Shown here piece by piece: positions 32,424 to 42,299 of a stretch of 64,000 nucleotides of DNA (positions are counted from its first letter, which is position 1; every line of letters starts with the position of its first letter). Origin of the DNA: Siphonodentalium dalli (Eukaryota; Mollusca; Scaphopoda; Gadilida; Siphonodentaliidae); the NCBI GenBank assembly GCA_032622095.1, contig CP136065.1, positions 63,099,094 through 63,163,093 on the forward strand, given 5' to 3'. Position numbers and translations under genes: made by a program. The notes beneath the pieces are model-generated. The model did not search any database and was not told where the DNA came from. It saw nothing but the letters and a program-made list of their open reading frames with translations.

Positions 32424-33152
32424 ATGTCTGAACAGAAACTTAAGAAGTTTATCAAAAGCCAGCACACCAGAAATAGGAGACTACAAACAAGGAAAGCATA
32501 TATCATATCTGACAGTAAAGGAAACTACCTACAAAATCAGATATCATCATCGACGGAAAAATCGATTGTTTGGAAATCTACTCCAGGCTACAGAACCGAC
32601 CACACAATCCTGTGGCTGGAAACTCACCTGAAAACCATAGCAAATCACTACAACGGCAGGGTATGGTTTTACATCTGGTTAGGAACTTGTGATCTCACCG
32701 ACAAGAAGGGAAAGTTCATCGAGTTACACCCGAACGCTGAACTCTTAATGCCAGAGGTACTAGAGAAGCTATCCAAAATCCAAAATCTCATCGATAGCTT
32801 CACAGAGTGCATAATAACCACATTGGAGACCCCAGCTTACTCCATAAAGCTATTCAACAAATCAAGAGGCCACAATCACCCATAATGGTTTGAGGAAGAC
32901 GACAACATACTCACCTCACTAATAAAGACACTAAACCAAGAGATAAGGAAGATAAACACTTCAAACAGGACCTATTCTCCTAAATTCTCCAACGACCTAT
33001 ACGTCCGATCAAGCATCAAAAGAAAGAAGGTATCTCGCCATTATTACAACTTCTCGTTGTACACAGACGGCATCCACCCCGACAAGCCGTTAGCAAAAAC
33101 CTGGCTTCGCCGTATAGCAGACCAAAGCGAGAAGGACTGCTGGGAACTCTAA
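32424..33152 (+). pseudogene. LINE ORF1: SGNH-like (esterase-like) protein with one stop
   Basis: The ATG at 32424 opens 'MSEQKLKKFIKSQ..'. Block-I-like 'AYIISDSKGNYL' (residues 25-36) and block-III-like 'IWLGTCDLTD' (84-93) follow. A TAA at 32883-32885 interrupts the frame ('GHNHP*WFEED'). The same frame then stays open to 33152, including 'NFSLYTDGIHPDKPLAK', whose Asp-x-x-His fits block V. The full frame would be about 242 codons. Proteins of this type accompany PHD/EEP/RT LINEs in invertebrates; the catalytic Ser is not certain because the motif is SDSKG rather than GDS. It is probably a single nonsense mutation in an otherwise intact ORF. Confidence 0.6.
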
Positions 33153-33269
33153 CCCCCAGGTCAGTATTAACATAGGTTAACACCTGCATGTATGGTATAC
33201 AGGTCAGTATTAACATAACAATAACAAATAACTCTATAGTATACATCAATTGACAACCACTCAGACAGC

Positions 33270-33878
33270 ATGGACTTGACACCAAGCTACTCTGAGAAAA
33301 ACTGTCTTTTCAAAACCCACCCTAAAGATCAAATGCCACCCAACAAGTTCTCGCGATCATTCAGACAGCATGGACTTGATACCAAGCTACGCCGAATGAG
33401 ACCGAGAACTAAAAACACAGATCTGGCATACAGATTGATACTACAACTGTTCATCTTAACATCCATAACTGCGTACCTCAACTCAGACAACCAGAAGACG
33501 TGGTACCACCAGCAGCTGGCACATAATCTAACAAACCCTCGACTATCAACAGCACGAAGAGGTCCAATCACATGGCCAGATAACACGAACCCATCTAAAA
33601 CCATCTTCCTCATGACATTGATGCTTGCAGGCGACATAGAGTCAAACCCCGGACCAGGGCTCGAAGAGAAGTTCCCATATGGATACTGCGAATGTCTAGT
33701 AACGTGGAACCAACAGGGAGTCTGTTGTGACGAATGCAGCATTTGGTACCATCAATCATGCCTTGAGATGTCAGCAGGAGAATACAGCAACCTGCACAGA
33801 AAGAGCATCTCTTGGATTTGCTGCAAATGCGAAAGCATAAATCTGGACAGCTTCACCTTCCACTCATATGAAAGCTGA
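33270..33878 (+). CDS. LINE polyprotein N-terminus: hydrophobic leader, 2A peptide, PHD finger
   Basis: 202 codons. After a basic start (residues 30-50, Arg/Lys-rich) comes a short hydrophobic stretch 'LILQLFILTSITAYL' (56-70). Next is 'TIFLMTLMLAGDIESNPGPG' (111-130), which contains the canonical 2A motif D-x-E-x-N-P-G-P. A PHD-type zinc finger follows (140-187): 'YCECLVTWNQQGVCCDECSI' and 'WYHQSCLEM', ending 'WICCKC'. 2A makes the ribosome skip a peptide bond, so the leader would be released from the PHD-endonuclease-RT part. The frame stops at 33876-33878. In related elements coding continues unbroken into the endonuclease, so a frameshift lies near 33870. Confidence 0.8.
   Translation: MDLTPSYSEKNCLFKTHPKDQMPPNKFSRSFRQHGLDTKLRRMRPRTKNTDLAYRLILQLFILTSITAYLNSDNQKTWYHQQLAHNLTNPRLSTARRGPITWPDNTNPSKTIFLMTLMLAGDIESNPGPGLEEKFPYGYCECLVTWNQQGVCCDECSIWYHQSCLEMSAGEYSNLHRKSISWICCKCESINLDSFTFHSYES
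33633..33656 (+). other. 2A ribosome-skipping motif (DIESNPGP)
   Basis: Codons gac ata gag tca aac ccc gga cca encode D-I-E-S-N-P-G-P; skipping would occur between Gly and the final Pro. The preceding residues 'FLMTLMLAG' have the hydrophobic/helical character 2A needs. 2A-like motifs in animal APE-type LINEs are established knowledge; activity of this one is inferred. Confidence 0.85.
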
Positions 33879-35211
33879 CCCCAACATATATGAATGCCTC
33901 AACCTGGATTCAACCATCGACTCAGTTTCATCAGAGTCTGTCTTCAACCCAATGGAGGCAAGTACACCAGTACCACGAAATAGACCGAATAGCACACGGA
34001 ACACCACCGGATCAACATCATCTCGTACTGGACCGTACAAATTACCACCCAAGAGAAATATGAGGATAATGACAGTTAACTGCCGCAGCATAAGAGACAA
34101 ACACGCCGAACTAGCTGCATCACTGGAATACACCAAGCCAGATATTGTAATAGGCACTGAATCATGGCTACAGGGAGTCAAACCTGGGAAAAACCCAACA
34201 CCTGAGCACATCAAGTCAAGCGAAATTTTCCCAGAGAACTATGCGTGCTACCGAAATGACAGAGTATCCACTGGAGGGGGCGTCTTCATCCTTGTCCACA
34301 AGAACTTAATATCAACGGAGCAACCACAACTGGTGACAGATAGCGAAATCAACTGGGTCAAGGTTAGATCAACATCCAGCAAGGACATACTGATTGGGGC
34401 TTACTATATGCCACACAGAGAGAACCACCACATCGCAGACCTAGCGACATCTGGAAAGCAAAAACACATGCTCATCTGTGGGGACTTTAATTGCCCGGAT
34501 ATAGAGTGGAACAGCTCAGTAGTAAACAGAGGAGTCCACGACAAAGATATACAAACTCACCTACTAGAAATCATGTCAGAAAAAGGGCTAAAACAAATCC
34601 ACGAACAACCAACGCGGGGAAAGAACTTGCTAGACCTGGTCTTCACCAACAATGCATCACCAGGCATCTCTGACCACGCCATAGTCATTACTGACATCGA
34701 CATGAAGCCCAGATACCAACATTCAAAACCGAGGAAGAGCTATCTATATAAAAAAGCAGACTGGACACAACTTGGACTGGATCTGCAAATACCGGGAGAA
34801 GGCCTACGTACACTAAATAGTGCAACCGTGGAGGATATGTGGAAACATCTGAAGGAGGGCATACATAGATATATGGACCTACACATACCCTCTAAGCTGA
34901 TATCACCAAAGCAGAACACTCCATGGGTAAACTATAAGATCAAGAAATTGCTACGAAAGAAACAGCGCCTATATACACAGGCAAAGAAGAACAACAACTG
35001 GACCAACTATCGAGCCATGCAGAAAGAATGTAAAAGGGAAATGAGGAAGGCTGAGTGGGATTACATCAACGCTAAGATTAAAGAAGGTTTAGAACAAAAG
35101 ACGACGAAACCATTCTGGAGATACATCAAGAGCAGAAAACTAGATAACATCGGAGTGTCGCCGTTGAAATCGCAAGGCAAGCTGATTGACGACCCAAAAG
35201 GCAAAGCATAA
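33868..35211 (+). CDS. LINE endonuclease domain (EEP/APE-type) and linker to RT
   Basis: 447 codons in the frame following the PHD segment. The exonuclease-endonuclease-phosphatase fold is clear: 'RIMTVNCRSIRDK' (N71), 'PDIVIGTESWL' (E98), 'YRNDRVSTGGGVFILV' (129-143), 'GAYYMPH' (Y180), 'ICGDFNCPDIEW' (D206, N208) and 'GISDHAIVI' (D269, H270). This enzyme nicks target DNA to prime reverse transcription. From about residue 280 a basic linker leads toward the RT ('KIKKLLRKKQRLYTQAKKNN', 'FWRYIKSRK'). TAA at 35209-35211 ends the frame; the same frame then continues as 'ILVKQFHSVFTKNQPPLPDL', so the stop is a mutation. Confidence 0.85.
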   Translation: MKADPNIYECLNLDSTIDSVSSESVFNPMEASTPVPRNRPNSTRNTTGSTSSRTGPYKLPPKRNMRIMTVNCRSIRDKHAELAASLEYTKPDIVIGTESWLQGVKPGKNPTPEHIKSSEIFPENYACYRNDRVSTGGGVFILVHKNLISTEQPQLVTDSEINWVKVRSTSSKDILIGAYYMPHRENHHIADLATSGKQKHMLICGDFNCPDIEWNSSVVNRGVHDKDIQTHLLEIMSEKGLKQIHEQPTRGKNLLDLVFTNNASPGISDHAIVITDIDMKPRYQHSKPRKSYLYKKADWTQLGLDLQIPGEGLRTLNSATVEDMWKHLKEGIHRYMDLHIPSKLISPKQNTPWVNYKIKKLLRKKQRLYTQAKKNNNWTNYRAMQKECKREMRKAEWDYINAKIKEGLEQKTTKPFWRYIKSRKLDNIGVSPLKSQGKLIDDPKGKA

Positions 35212-36853
35212 ATTCTGGTAAAGCAGTTCCATTCAGTATTCACCAAGAACCAACCACCACTTCCTGACCTTCCACCCAAATGCGAAAACATCGGCAAACT
35301 GACAGTGACAGTGAATGGAGTCGAAGAGGTTAAACCCATCCAAAGCCTCTGGCCCAGACGGTATCCCAAACTCCATCCTAAAGAAGTACGCAAAACAACT
35401 GGCACCTGCCTTCAGGCTCATATTCCAACTATCATTAGACACAGGCACATTGCCAAGGGACTGGCGCAGCGCCAACATAGCCTCAGTCTACAAAAAAGGA
35501 GACCGACATCAAGCGGAAAACAATCGTCCTGTGTCCCTAACATCAGTACCGTGCAAGCTACTAGAACACCTCATATGCCGCCATATCCATGAACATCTGG
35601 AGAAGCACAACATACTAACAAAGCTAAACCATGGCTTTCGAAGGGGATATTCCTGCGAAACACAACTAGCAGTGACAACACAAGACATATTACAATCATT
35701 TGACAACAAGAAGCAGATCGACGTGGCCATCCTTGATTTCTCCAAAGCTTTCGACACTGTGCCACATGACAGCCTATTGACCAAACTAAATCAGTACGGT
35801 ATCACAGGCCCGGTCAACAGATGGCTAGCATCCTTTCTGAAGGAAAGAAAGATGAAAGTTGCACTCGAGGGATTCTACTCAGAAGAAATTGACGTGCTAT
35901 CAGGAGTACCACATGGAACAGTATTGGGACCGCTGCTCTTTCTCTGTCACATAAATGACCTACCGGACACAGTAACATCACAAGTCCGCCTATTCGCAGA
36001 TGACTGCCTCCTGTACCGCCAGATAAACACCTACAAAGACCACGAAATATTGCCACAAGACCTACGCAAACTGGAACAATGGGCCACCAAATGGGGGATG
36101 CGCTTTAATCCAACTAAGTGCTACATTATGAGCCTAAAGCAGAAGACACAAAGATTTTACCAACTGGCAGGGCAGATACTCCAAGAAGTCACATACAACC
36201 CGTACCTTGGCGTCCAATTCTCCAATGACATGCAGTGGCATCACCACATCGAGTCCACCACGAAGAAGGCAAACTCCACCCTCGGCTTCCTTCGGCGTAA
36301 TCTCAGGTACTGCCAAATGGATCTTATAAAAACGGCATACATAGCATTAGTCCGCCCTCAGCTAGAGTATGCAGCAACAATCTGGGATCCTCACTATGAA
36401 AAGGACAAGACAAAGCTGGAGAAGGTGCAACGCAAAGGAGCAAGATTTATAAAACAGGACTACCGAACGAGAGAGAAAGGCTGTGTAACATCAATGCTAA
36501 GTGAACTTCAACTACCATCACTAGAAGCAAGAAGAAAGGAACAGAGACTGACACTATTTTACAAAGTGGTAAAGGGATCAGCCCCGGGTATCAACTCCGA
36601 ACACTACCTAAGAAACTACCGCCCAAAGAGGAAAAAGAAACCCACAAAATTCAAGGACTTTGTTAGTGACAACATCGTGGAGAAACTAACCACAAATAAC
36701 GAAAGTGCCTACGAACCAATTCATACAAACACAGACCAATACAGATATTCCTTCTTCCCGAGGACTGTACTTGACTGGAACAAACTGGACAACAGCACAG
36801 TCAATGCCGCCGACCTAGAAACATTCAAGGCGGCTCTGGGAGAACAAAAATAG
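35212..36853 (+). CDS. LINE reverse transcriptase and C-terminal region
   Basis: After the stop at 35209 the old frame reads to about 35325. A frame change there brings in 'LNPSKASGPDGIPNSILKKY', and the frame is open from 35315 to TAG 36851-36853 (512 codons). RT blocks: 'WRSANIASVYKKGDR' (50-64), 'NNRPVSLTS' (69-77), 'VAILDFSKAFDTVPH' (D141), 'GVPHGTVLGPLLF' (usual Gln replaced by His), catalytic 'RLFADDCLLYR' (FADD at 227-230), and 'YLGVQFSNDMQWHHHI' as the thumb start. The C-terminus ('RPQLEYAATIWDPH', 'KLEKVQRKGARFI', 'FFPRTVLDWNKL') is the standard CR1/L2-like tail. It performs target-primed reverse transcription. Confidence 0.87.
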
Positions 36854-37190
36854 CGCTCCTCATACCGTCCTGTAAAAGCCAGCTTTGGTCACTAGGACGT
36901 AACAACTACAGATACAGATGAATATGAATCACAATGTCACGTGAATATTACTGTGTCTAGGTTATTATTACTACTACTACTACCAGTTTTCATTGTCTGA
37001 TTTCAATTACTGATTGTGTAACCTGTATAAGTGTAATCAATGCATGCATAAGTCATCAACTTCAATAAGTGTATTGTATTTGTATACATCTAACTTCTAA
37101 TATCGATTTTAGGGAGCGTGTAGCTCCCTACTTTTTCGGCAAATAAATTATAATCAGTATATTGTTGTTAAGTCGTTTATTCTCGGGAAG
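36854..37190 (+). other. LINE 3' UTR with conserved stem-loop
   Basis: About 337 bp after the RT stop. It contains a (TTA/CTA)n patch near 36965-36980 and a stem-loop 'agggagcgtgtagctccct' (7-bp stem, 5-base loop, near 37111-37129) followed by 'aataaattataatc', a polyadenylation-like signal. The same UTR recurs at 37701-38060 with the stem-loop unchanged, suggesting a recognition element for the RT. Confidence 0.75.
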
Positions 37191-37463
37191 ATTGGGTACT
37201 TTTATGATTCTTTAATCTTAAAATATTTAATCTTACCAAAATATAAACGACCTTTTCCAAATTCGAGCGATTCACGTGTTTTAGTTTACATCCGGTTACA
37301 GGTTGTATCGCGTGTTTTCATTGGTTGCTAGCGAGAGCTCTGATCCAATAAGATAGCTTGTGGTATCTCTTTGCGCACCTGAATAGCGTACCTAACTACT
37401 GTCAAGTTTGACACTTCTTCGATCACTATAATTTTGAATTTGAGCTCGACAGCTCGTTTTTTT
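37191..37463 (+). repeat. Ngaro-like element terminal repeat A2
   Basis: 273 bp nearly identical to A1 (25932-26203), starting 'attgggtac' directly after the LINE 3' end. It is followed by 65 bp containing 'ataccc' and 'gggtatat' in inverted relation before B2. The open frame at 37392-37643 on minus crosses these repeats and is not a gene. Confidence 0.75.
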
Positions 37464-37528
37464 AATACCCACCCGCCCATAGTTTCCCTTACCGGGTATA
37501 TAGAGTTGGTTTACAATGTAGGCTGCGA

Positions 37529-37700
37529 GCGGTGTTCTTGCCAAAAATATTATTTTAATGGGAATTCGAATATAAGTTAACTCCATATACATGAAGTAGT
37601 CTGATCTTATCAAGCTATTTCGGTTCGAATATCTATATTCCACATATAAAAGTCATAAATCATTTGTCAGCAAGTTATTTACAATGACACCATTCTCAAC
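37529..37700 (+). repeat. Ngaro-like element terminal repeat B2
   Basis: 172 bp matching B1 (31732-31903), ending 'caccattctcaac', where a second LINE 3' UTR copy starts ('accgtcctgtaaaagcc'). Confidence 0.75.
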
Positions 37701-38060
37701 ACCGTCCTGTAAAAGCCAGCTTTGGTCACTAGGACGTAACAACTACAGATACAGATGAATATGAATCACAATGTCACGTGAATATTACTGTGTCTAGGTT
37801 GTTATTATTACTACTACTACCAGTTTTCATTGTCTGATTTCAACACTGATTGTGTAAACTGTATAAGTGTAATCAATGCCTGTATAAGTCATCAACTTCA
37901 ATAAGTGTATTGTATTTGTATTCAGTATTGTAATTGTCAATATAAATTATAATACATCTAACTTCTAATATCGATTTTAGGGAGCGTGTAGCTCCCTACT
38001 TTTTCGGCAAATAAATTATAATCAGTATATTTTTGTTAAGTCGTTTATTCTCGGGAAGAT
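37701..38060 (+). mobile_element. second LINE 3' UTR copy (5'-truncated LINE)
   Basis: Matches 36867-37190 from 'accgtcctgtaaaagccagc' to 'ctcgggaagatt'. It has an extra ~35 bp ('cagtattgtaattgtcaata..') near 37922 and small changes elsewhere. It lacks all coding sequence. Its start coincides with the end of B2. Confidence 0.75.
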
Positions 38061-40039
38061 TAGGCTTTTTGTACTTTTTGGCTTCTTGTGTTTTAAATTT
38101 GACTTGTTTTGATACTGTAAAGCCTTATTTTCGAAGCGTTTCTTTTTGCAGCCAAGTCCTCCATTGTCACGTCATAAATGAGTTATTGACATAAATAAAT
38201 GGATGATGGAGAAAAGTGTCGAATTCACAACCGACAATGGTAAACTCCCTTGTGTATATTTAAAACATAAATACGTGGCACATAAGCGTGCATAGGTGAA
38301 TTTGTTGTGATATTTTTCATGGGTTGCTGGAAACGTCGCAGAAGCAATGGTAATCCCTAAACGACTGGTGTACACACGTGATGCCTTTACCTGAGTAAAC
38401 ATTGTGAGTAAGTCAAAATGATATTAGTATAGTCAACTAAATTGAAAGTATAATTGGGATAATTTCGGCGGAAATATATATTTTTGAAAAGAAGCTCACA
38501 TTTTTGGTAGTTTATGACCAAATGATAGCGATGGTGAAGTATCTTGAAAAGGACCAAAATTGTTTGAAGAATGAAGATGAAGTTAAAAATCACCGCAAGC
38601 ATACCAACACCACAACTAACCGATTGAAATTTAATGGATCGTAACCCGATGTTGGGTCTTAATAATTTAGAAAATAATTTAGAGCGTATGCAAAGGACAG
38701 AATAAAATGTATAGCCATAGGGTTTAATTTAGAAATTTAAAACAGTATATGTGTATGTTGCAATAGGAGAGGAAAGTATGATGTATGTTTGTATAGTCTT
38801 AAGTAAGGTGTGTATATGGCGATCCCTCTAAGCGAAGAACCACCGCTTTTCGACACTTACTGGAATAGTAATCCCCCTGCGTATATTTAATGCATCCATG
38901 GCACGAATAAATAAATACATGGTACGTACATCAGCGTGTATAGGTGAATTTGGCCACATGAAGAAACTGATTGCATGGCGACGCATGTAACCACAATTGA
39001 TAACGAATTACATTAATACGCATTTGACATGTTATCAACTGTACAGTTAAACAGTATTTAACCTATGTATATTTCATAATATACACTAAAACAAATACTG
39101 AATGAAGCAAGAATTCATTTGACATTTTACATTTTATGACAGTTATTTGGGGAAGTAAGATAAGCGGGTCAACAACGCTAAACACTGATATAGAAAGACA
39201 CATACAGACAACACTGTCCCTACCGATTTCACTAGCTGATTTAAGTCGAAGGAAACTTGAACAACAGATGAAAGGGTTTTCTGCCCATGAATTATCAGTC
39301 TCGTGTTATCTCCGCGGGGTAACTCTATTTATTAGTTTATTTCGGCCAATTTGGCCGGTTACTTCATGTGACTTTTTCATCTGACGTGTGTGTCGGAATA
39401 ATGATATGGAGGATTTATGTAAATGTTAGCCCAAACTACATTTCCAAGTAACGATGGTTTTGTTGTTTATTTTGAGGAATAATACCGCGTCAGATGAATT
39501 CAGCCCAAATATGTTAACAGTTGTCGTGTAAAACATTCGGCAGTAAGTTAGCGTTATTTAGTATTTGTGGACGTCCTTTAACATGGGGAAAATAGACTAC
39601 TGCGCTTGAACGAGCATGTGAATTGTCGTTTTTAATGTATAGCAACTTTATAATCAATAACAGAGGCATTCTCTGTCAAATAAGGTCGCTCTATTTACGA
39701 TACCAATTGGGGAACTTTGTAAATTAAATTACGCGTAAACTTAACCTGCTGCAAATAGAAAAGGTGTCGGAATCGGCTAACTCGCCCCATAGGCTAACTC
39801 GCCCAATCGGCGCGTGCCAACTCGGAATAAAAGGCCAACTCGGAATAAAAGATGCATACGGGGTGTTATATGGCGTTTGGTCCGTTGTTTCTCAATGAAT
39901 ATTATTGAAATTTGGTGTATATGTCCGGGCTGGGACATGGAATACAACAACGTTTGAATTGTTTTTAAATTTACAAATTTGTTGATTTTATTCATTTTGT
40001 TTTCGTTCTGAAACACACTATAAAGTGTATATAATATAA
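38061..40039. other. non-coding interval
   Basis: No gene is supported. The segment 38205-38330 and the segment 38840-38965 look like two diverged copies of one repeat (for example 'gtgtatatttaaaacataaa' and 'gcgtataggtgaattt'-like phrases). At 39775-39860 short phrases are repeated: 'ggctaactcgcc' twice and 'ccaactcggaataaaag' twice. Open frames here have no family features. Confidence 0.45.
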
Positions 40040-40336
40040 TAACGAACACGAGACATACATAATTTATGAACTGTTAACAAAATATATCAAATTCAATACA
40101 TGACAAAGATGACTCAGTGGAGTTTATAAAGTGAACATAAAAACATTGAGGTAAGAATCTTTTTAAGGAATTCAACTTTATTTAATGATAATAAACACAT
40201 AAATTAAAATAACAAACATGAGACATACATGATTTATAAACTGTTAACAACAGATATCAAACTCAATACATGACAAAGATGACTCAGTGAAGTTTATAAA
40301 GTGAACATAAAAATATTAAGGTAAAAATCTTTTTAA
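40040..40336. repeat. two-unit tandem repeat (~170-bp period)
   Basis: 40040-40167 and 40210-40336 match closely: 'gagacatacat', 'tacatgacaaagatgactca', 'gtttataaagtgaacataaa' and 'aaatctttttaag' occur in the same order in both. There is no coding signal. Confidence 0.75.
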
Positions 40337-40369
40337 GCATTACTAAACCGTTTAGCACAGTCCACTTCA

Positions 40370-41745
40370 CTCATCCGATCATCACTAAACTTCATATTTA
40401 TCTTGATATTGATCTATCAGATGAGAGCTATCAAATATTTTTTTAATTTTATAGGAAAAAATGGTCGCCAGCGGCCATATTGCATTTACGTTATATGTTA
40501 TCGCGTCATGTCGATATCTAGTATTACTTAGAAATTTCACCTTTCCAGATTCATAATTGCTCCATTGACTGTAACAGATGGAATTATTCCCATCTTCGGA
40601 TAGAGTGTCACTGAAACTTTATTTTGTCAGACTGTCTGTATAGTCACTGATTATATATGGCAATAATCTGTAATAAGATGTAGCACTATTTTATTTTATA
40701 TTTACATGCAGTGCTGTTTTTATACAACAATTCTAATCCCCCCTAGATTATCATGTGATCGACCATACATCGCGCGAGGACCTGGTTGAATTAAGGGGGG
40801 TTTTTATGGATAACTTCTGTCCTCAAGCTAGATTATACTTATGACATTTAATGGCATGTTTCTAACATGGAGGGTTAGATATGCGTGAGACACCACCACT
40901 CTTCAATTCACACCAAGTTATCAGCTGTCATATTCGGATATTAGAACCCATAGCCATGATATATGGTTTATTTTGTGTATACTAGTAATATTGTTATTTT
41001 CAGTACCTTTATATACCAGTACTGTGTATAACAATGCATATACATTAATCCATGTATACATGTATATTGATTCAACGGATTCAGTGGTTTTGTCCATCAG
41101 TCTATCAAATTTGCGGGGAAAACATGGCCACAAGCAGTACACCCTGTTAAATTTCGAATTTGAATCAATTGGCGCACCCTGCAGCCAGCTTTTATTGGAG
41201 AACTTTTTCTCATGTGGATAGTTTGGGTCACCGCTAGATGTGAGCCATGTTTTGTTCTCAAGCTGTCCTTGTGAAGACATCACTGCCAGCGGTGATCTTG
41301 AATTTTACTATTTTTATGGCTAAATAATTTGGTTGATCCTACAGACGACACCCCTTGTCCGATCGTCACCAGATTCCACAATGATCTTCTGGATAACCAG
41401 GGGGAGAGTAATCTAATTTTCCCGAATTTCGTTAAAAAACATTACCACAGGCAGCAATTTGGTATCTTACTGTTTGATCCTCTTTTGCGTGACTGAATTG
41501 TTTAGCAACTGTACAGTCATATCCCTCATCTGATAGTCACCACACTTTATATTGATCTTCGGGCTGACAACTAGATGGGAGCTATCGAATGCTTTGAATA
41601 TTTTTTGGAAAACATTGTCGCCAGCAGTCATATTCTATTTTGGTTTTTATATACATGTATATCTCTTCATTCGGATAGCCAGTATTACGTAGGTACTTCA
41701 ACTTTCCGCATTCCTGTCATCATTTGAAATATAAAAATTTACCTG
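40370..41745. repeat. dispersed repeat family, two diverged copies
   Basis: 40370-40560 and 41540-41725 are alignable: 'cactaaacttcatatttatc' with 'caccacactttatattgatc', 'gatgagagctatcaaat' with 'gatgggagctatcgaat', 'tggtcgccagcggccatatt' with 'ttgtcgccagcagtcatatt', and 'gtattacttagaaatttcac' with 'gtattacgtaggtacttcaa'. A third, weaker match begins near 41345. No gene is present. Confidence 0.5.
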
Positions 41746-41944
41746 ATACCATGCACCCTTCAAAATTTGTTTCGTCGTATCTATTTTAATGACCCGTATG
41801 GTAATATTGATACATATATATTTGTCAAACATTTCTTTGTACAATATACAGGTATTTAGTTTGTAACTAAATCTAGAAATATATAATAGTAGCTGGTGGC
41901 CCCTACTTCGTCCGGGATGTTCCCCTCTGATTTTCGGAGAATTG

Positions 41945-42290
41945 CGCGATTTAACCTTGAATTGACCATTTTAAAGGTGAACGTCATGTCGGGTCACGAT
42001 TTTACCCGCCCAAAACACTCCCCGGACAAAAGTCACGACAAAAGTACCCGTCGAAATCCGCCCGGCTTTACCCGATTTGACCTTGAATTGACAATTTTGA
42101 ATGTCAAGATCAGGTCAGGGTCATAATTTGACCCACCCGAAACACTCCTGGGACAAAAGTAACAGTAGGTATTATATTTCGTTGAAATACTTCGTTTTAC
42201 CAGATTTGACCTTGAATTGATCTTTTGGAATGTCAAAGTCAGGTCGGGATCAAGATTTGACCCGTCCAAATAGTCCAGAAACATACCTAC
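41945..42290. repeat. three-unit tandem repeat (~127 bp)
   Basis: The phrase 'ttgaccttgaattga' starts near 41951, 42076 and 42205, each time followed by 'tttgaatgtcaa', 'tcaggtcggg' and 'gacccgcccaaa'-type blocks. The open frames here on both strands are repeat translations. Confidence 0.75.
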
Positions 42291-42299
42291 ATCAGCAGG

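Larger units (their letters stand above)
32199..37190 (+). mobile_element. nearly full-length CR1/L2-like LINE (inactive copy)
   Basis: Order: 5' region, SGNH-like ORF (32424-33152), polyprotein with 2A peptide, PHD finger, apurinic-type endonuclease and RT (33270-36853), 3' UTR (36854-37190). Lesions seen: a stop in ORF1 at 32883, a frame change near 33870, a stop at 35209 and a frame change near 35325. The 5' boundary is uncertain. The 3' boundary is taken from a second UTR copy (37701-38060) that diverges after the same 'ctcgggaagatt'. Few lesions in about 5 kb suggest a fairly young copy. Short internal duplications, such as 'cagacagcatggacttga' at 33262 and 33362, are present. Confidence 0.8.

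Noticed and set aside
37392-37643. 83-codon minus-strand open frame
   Set aside because: Spans the A2 and B2 terminal repeats of the Ngaro-like element and has no protein features.
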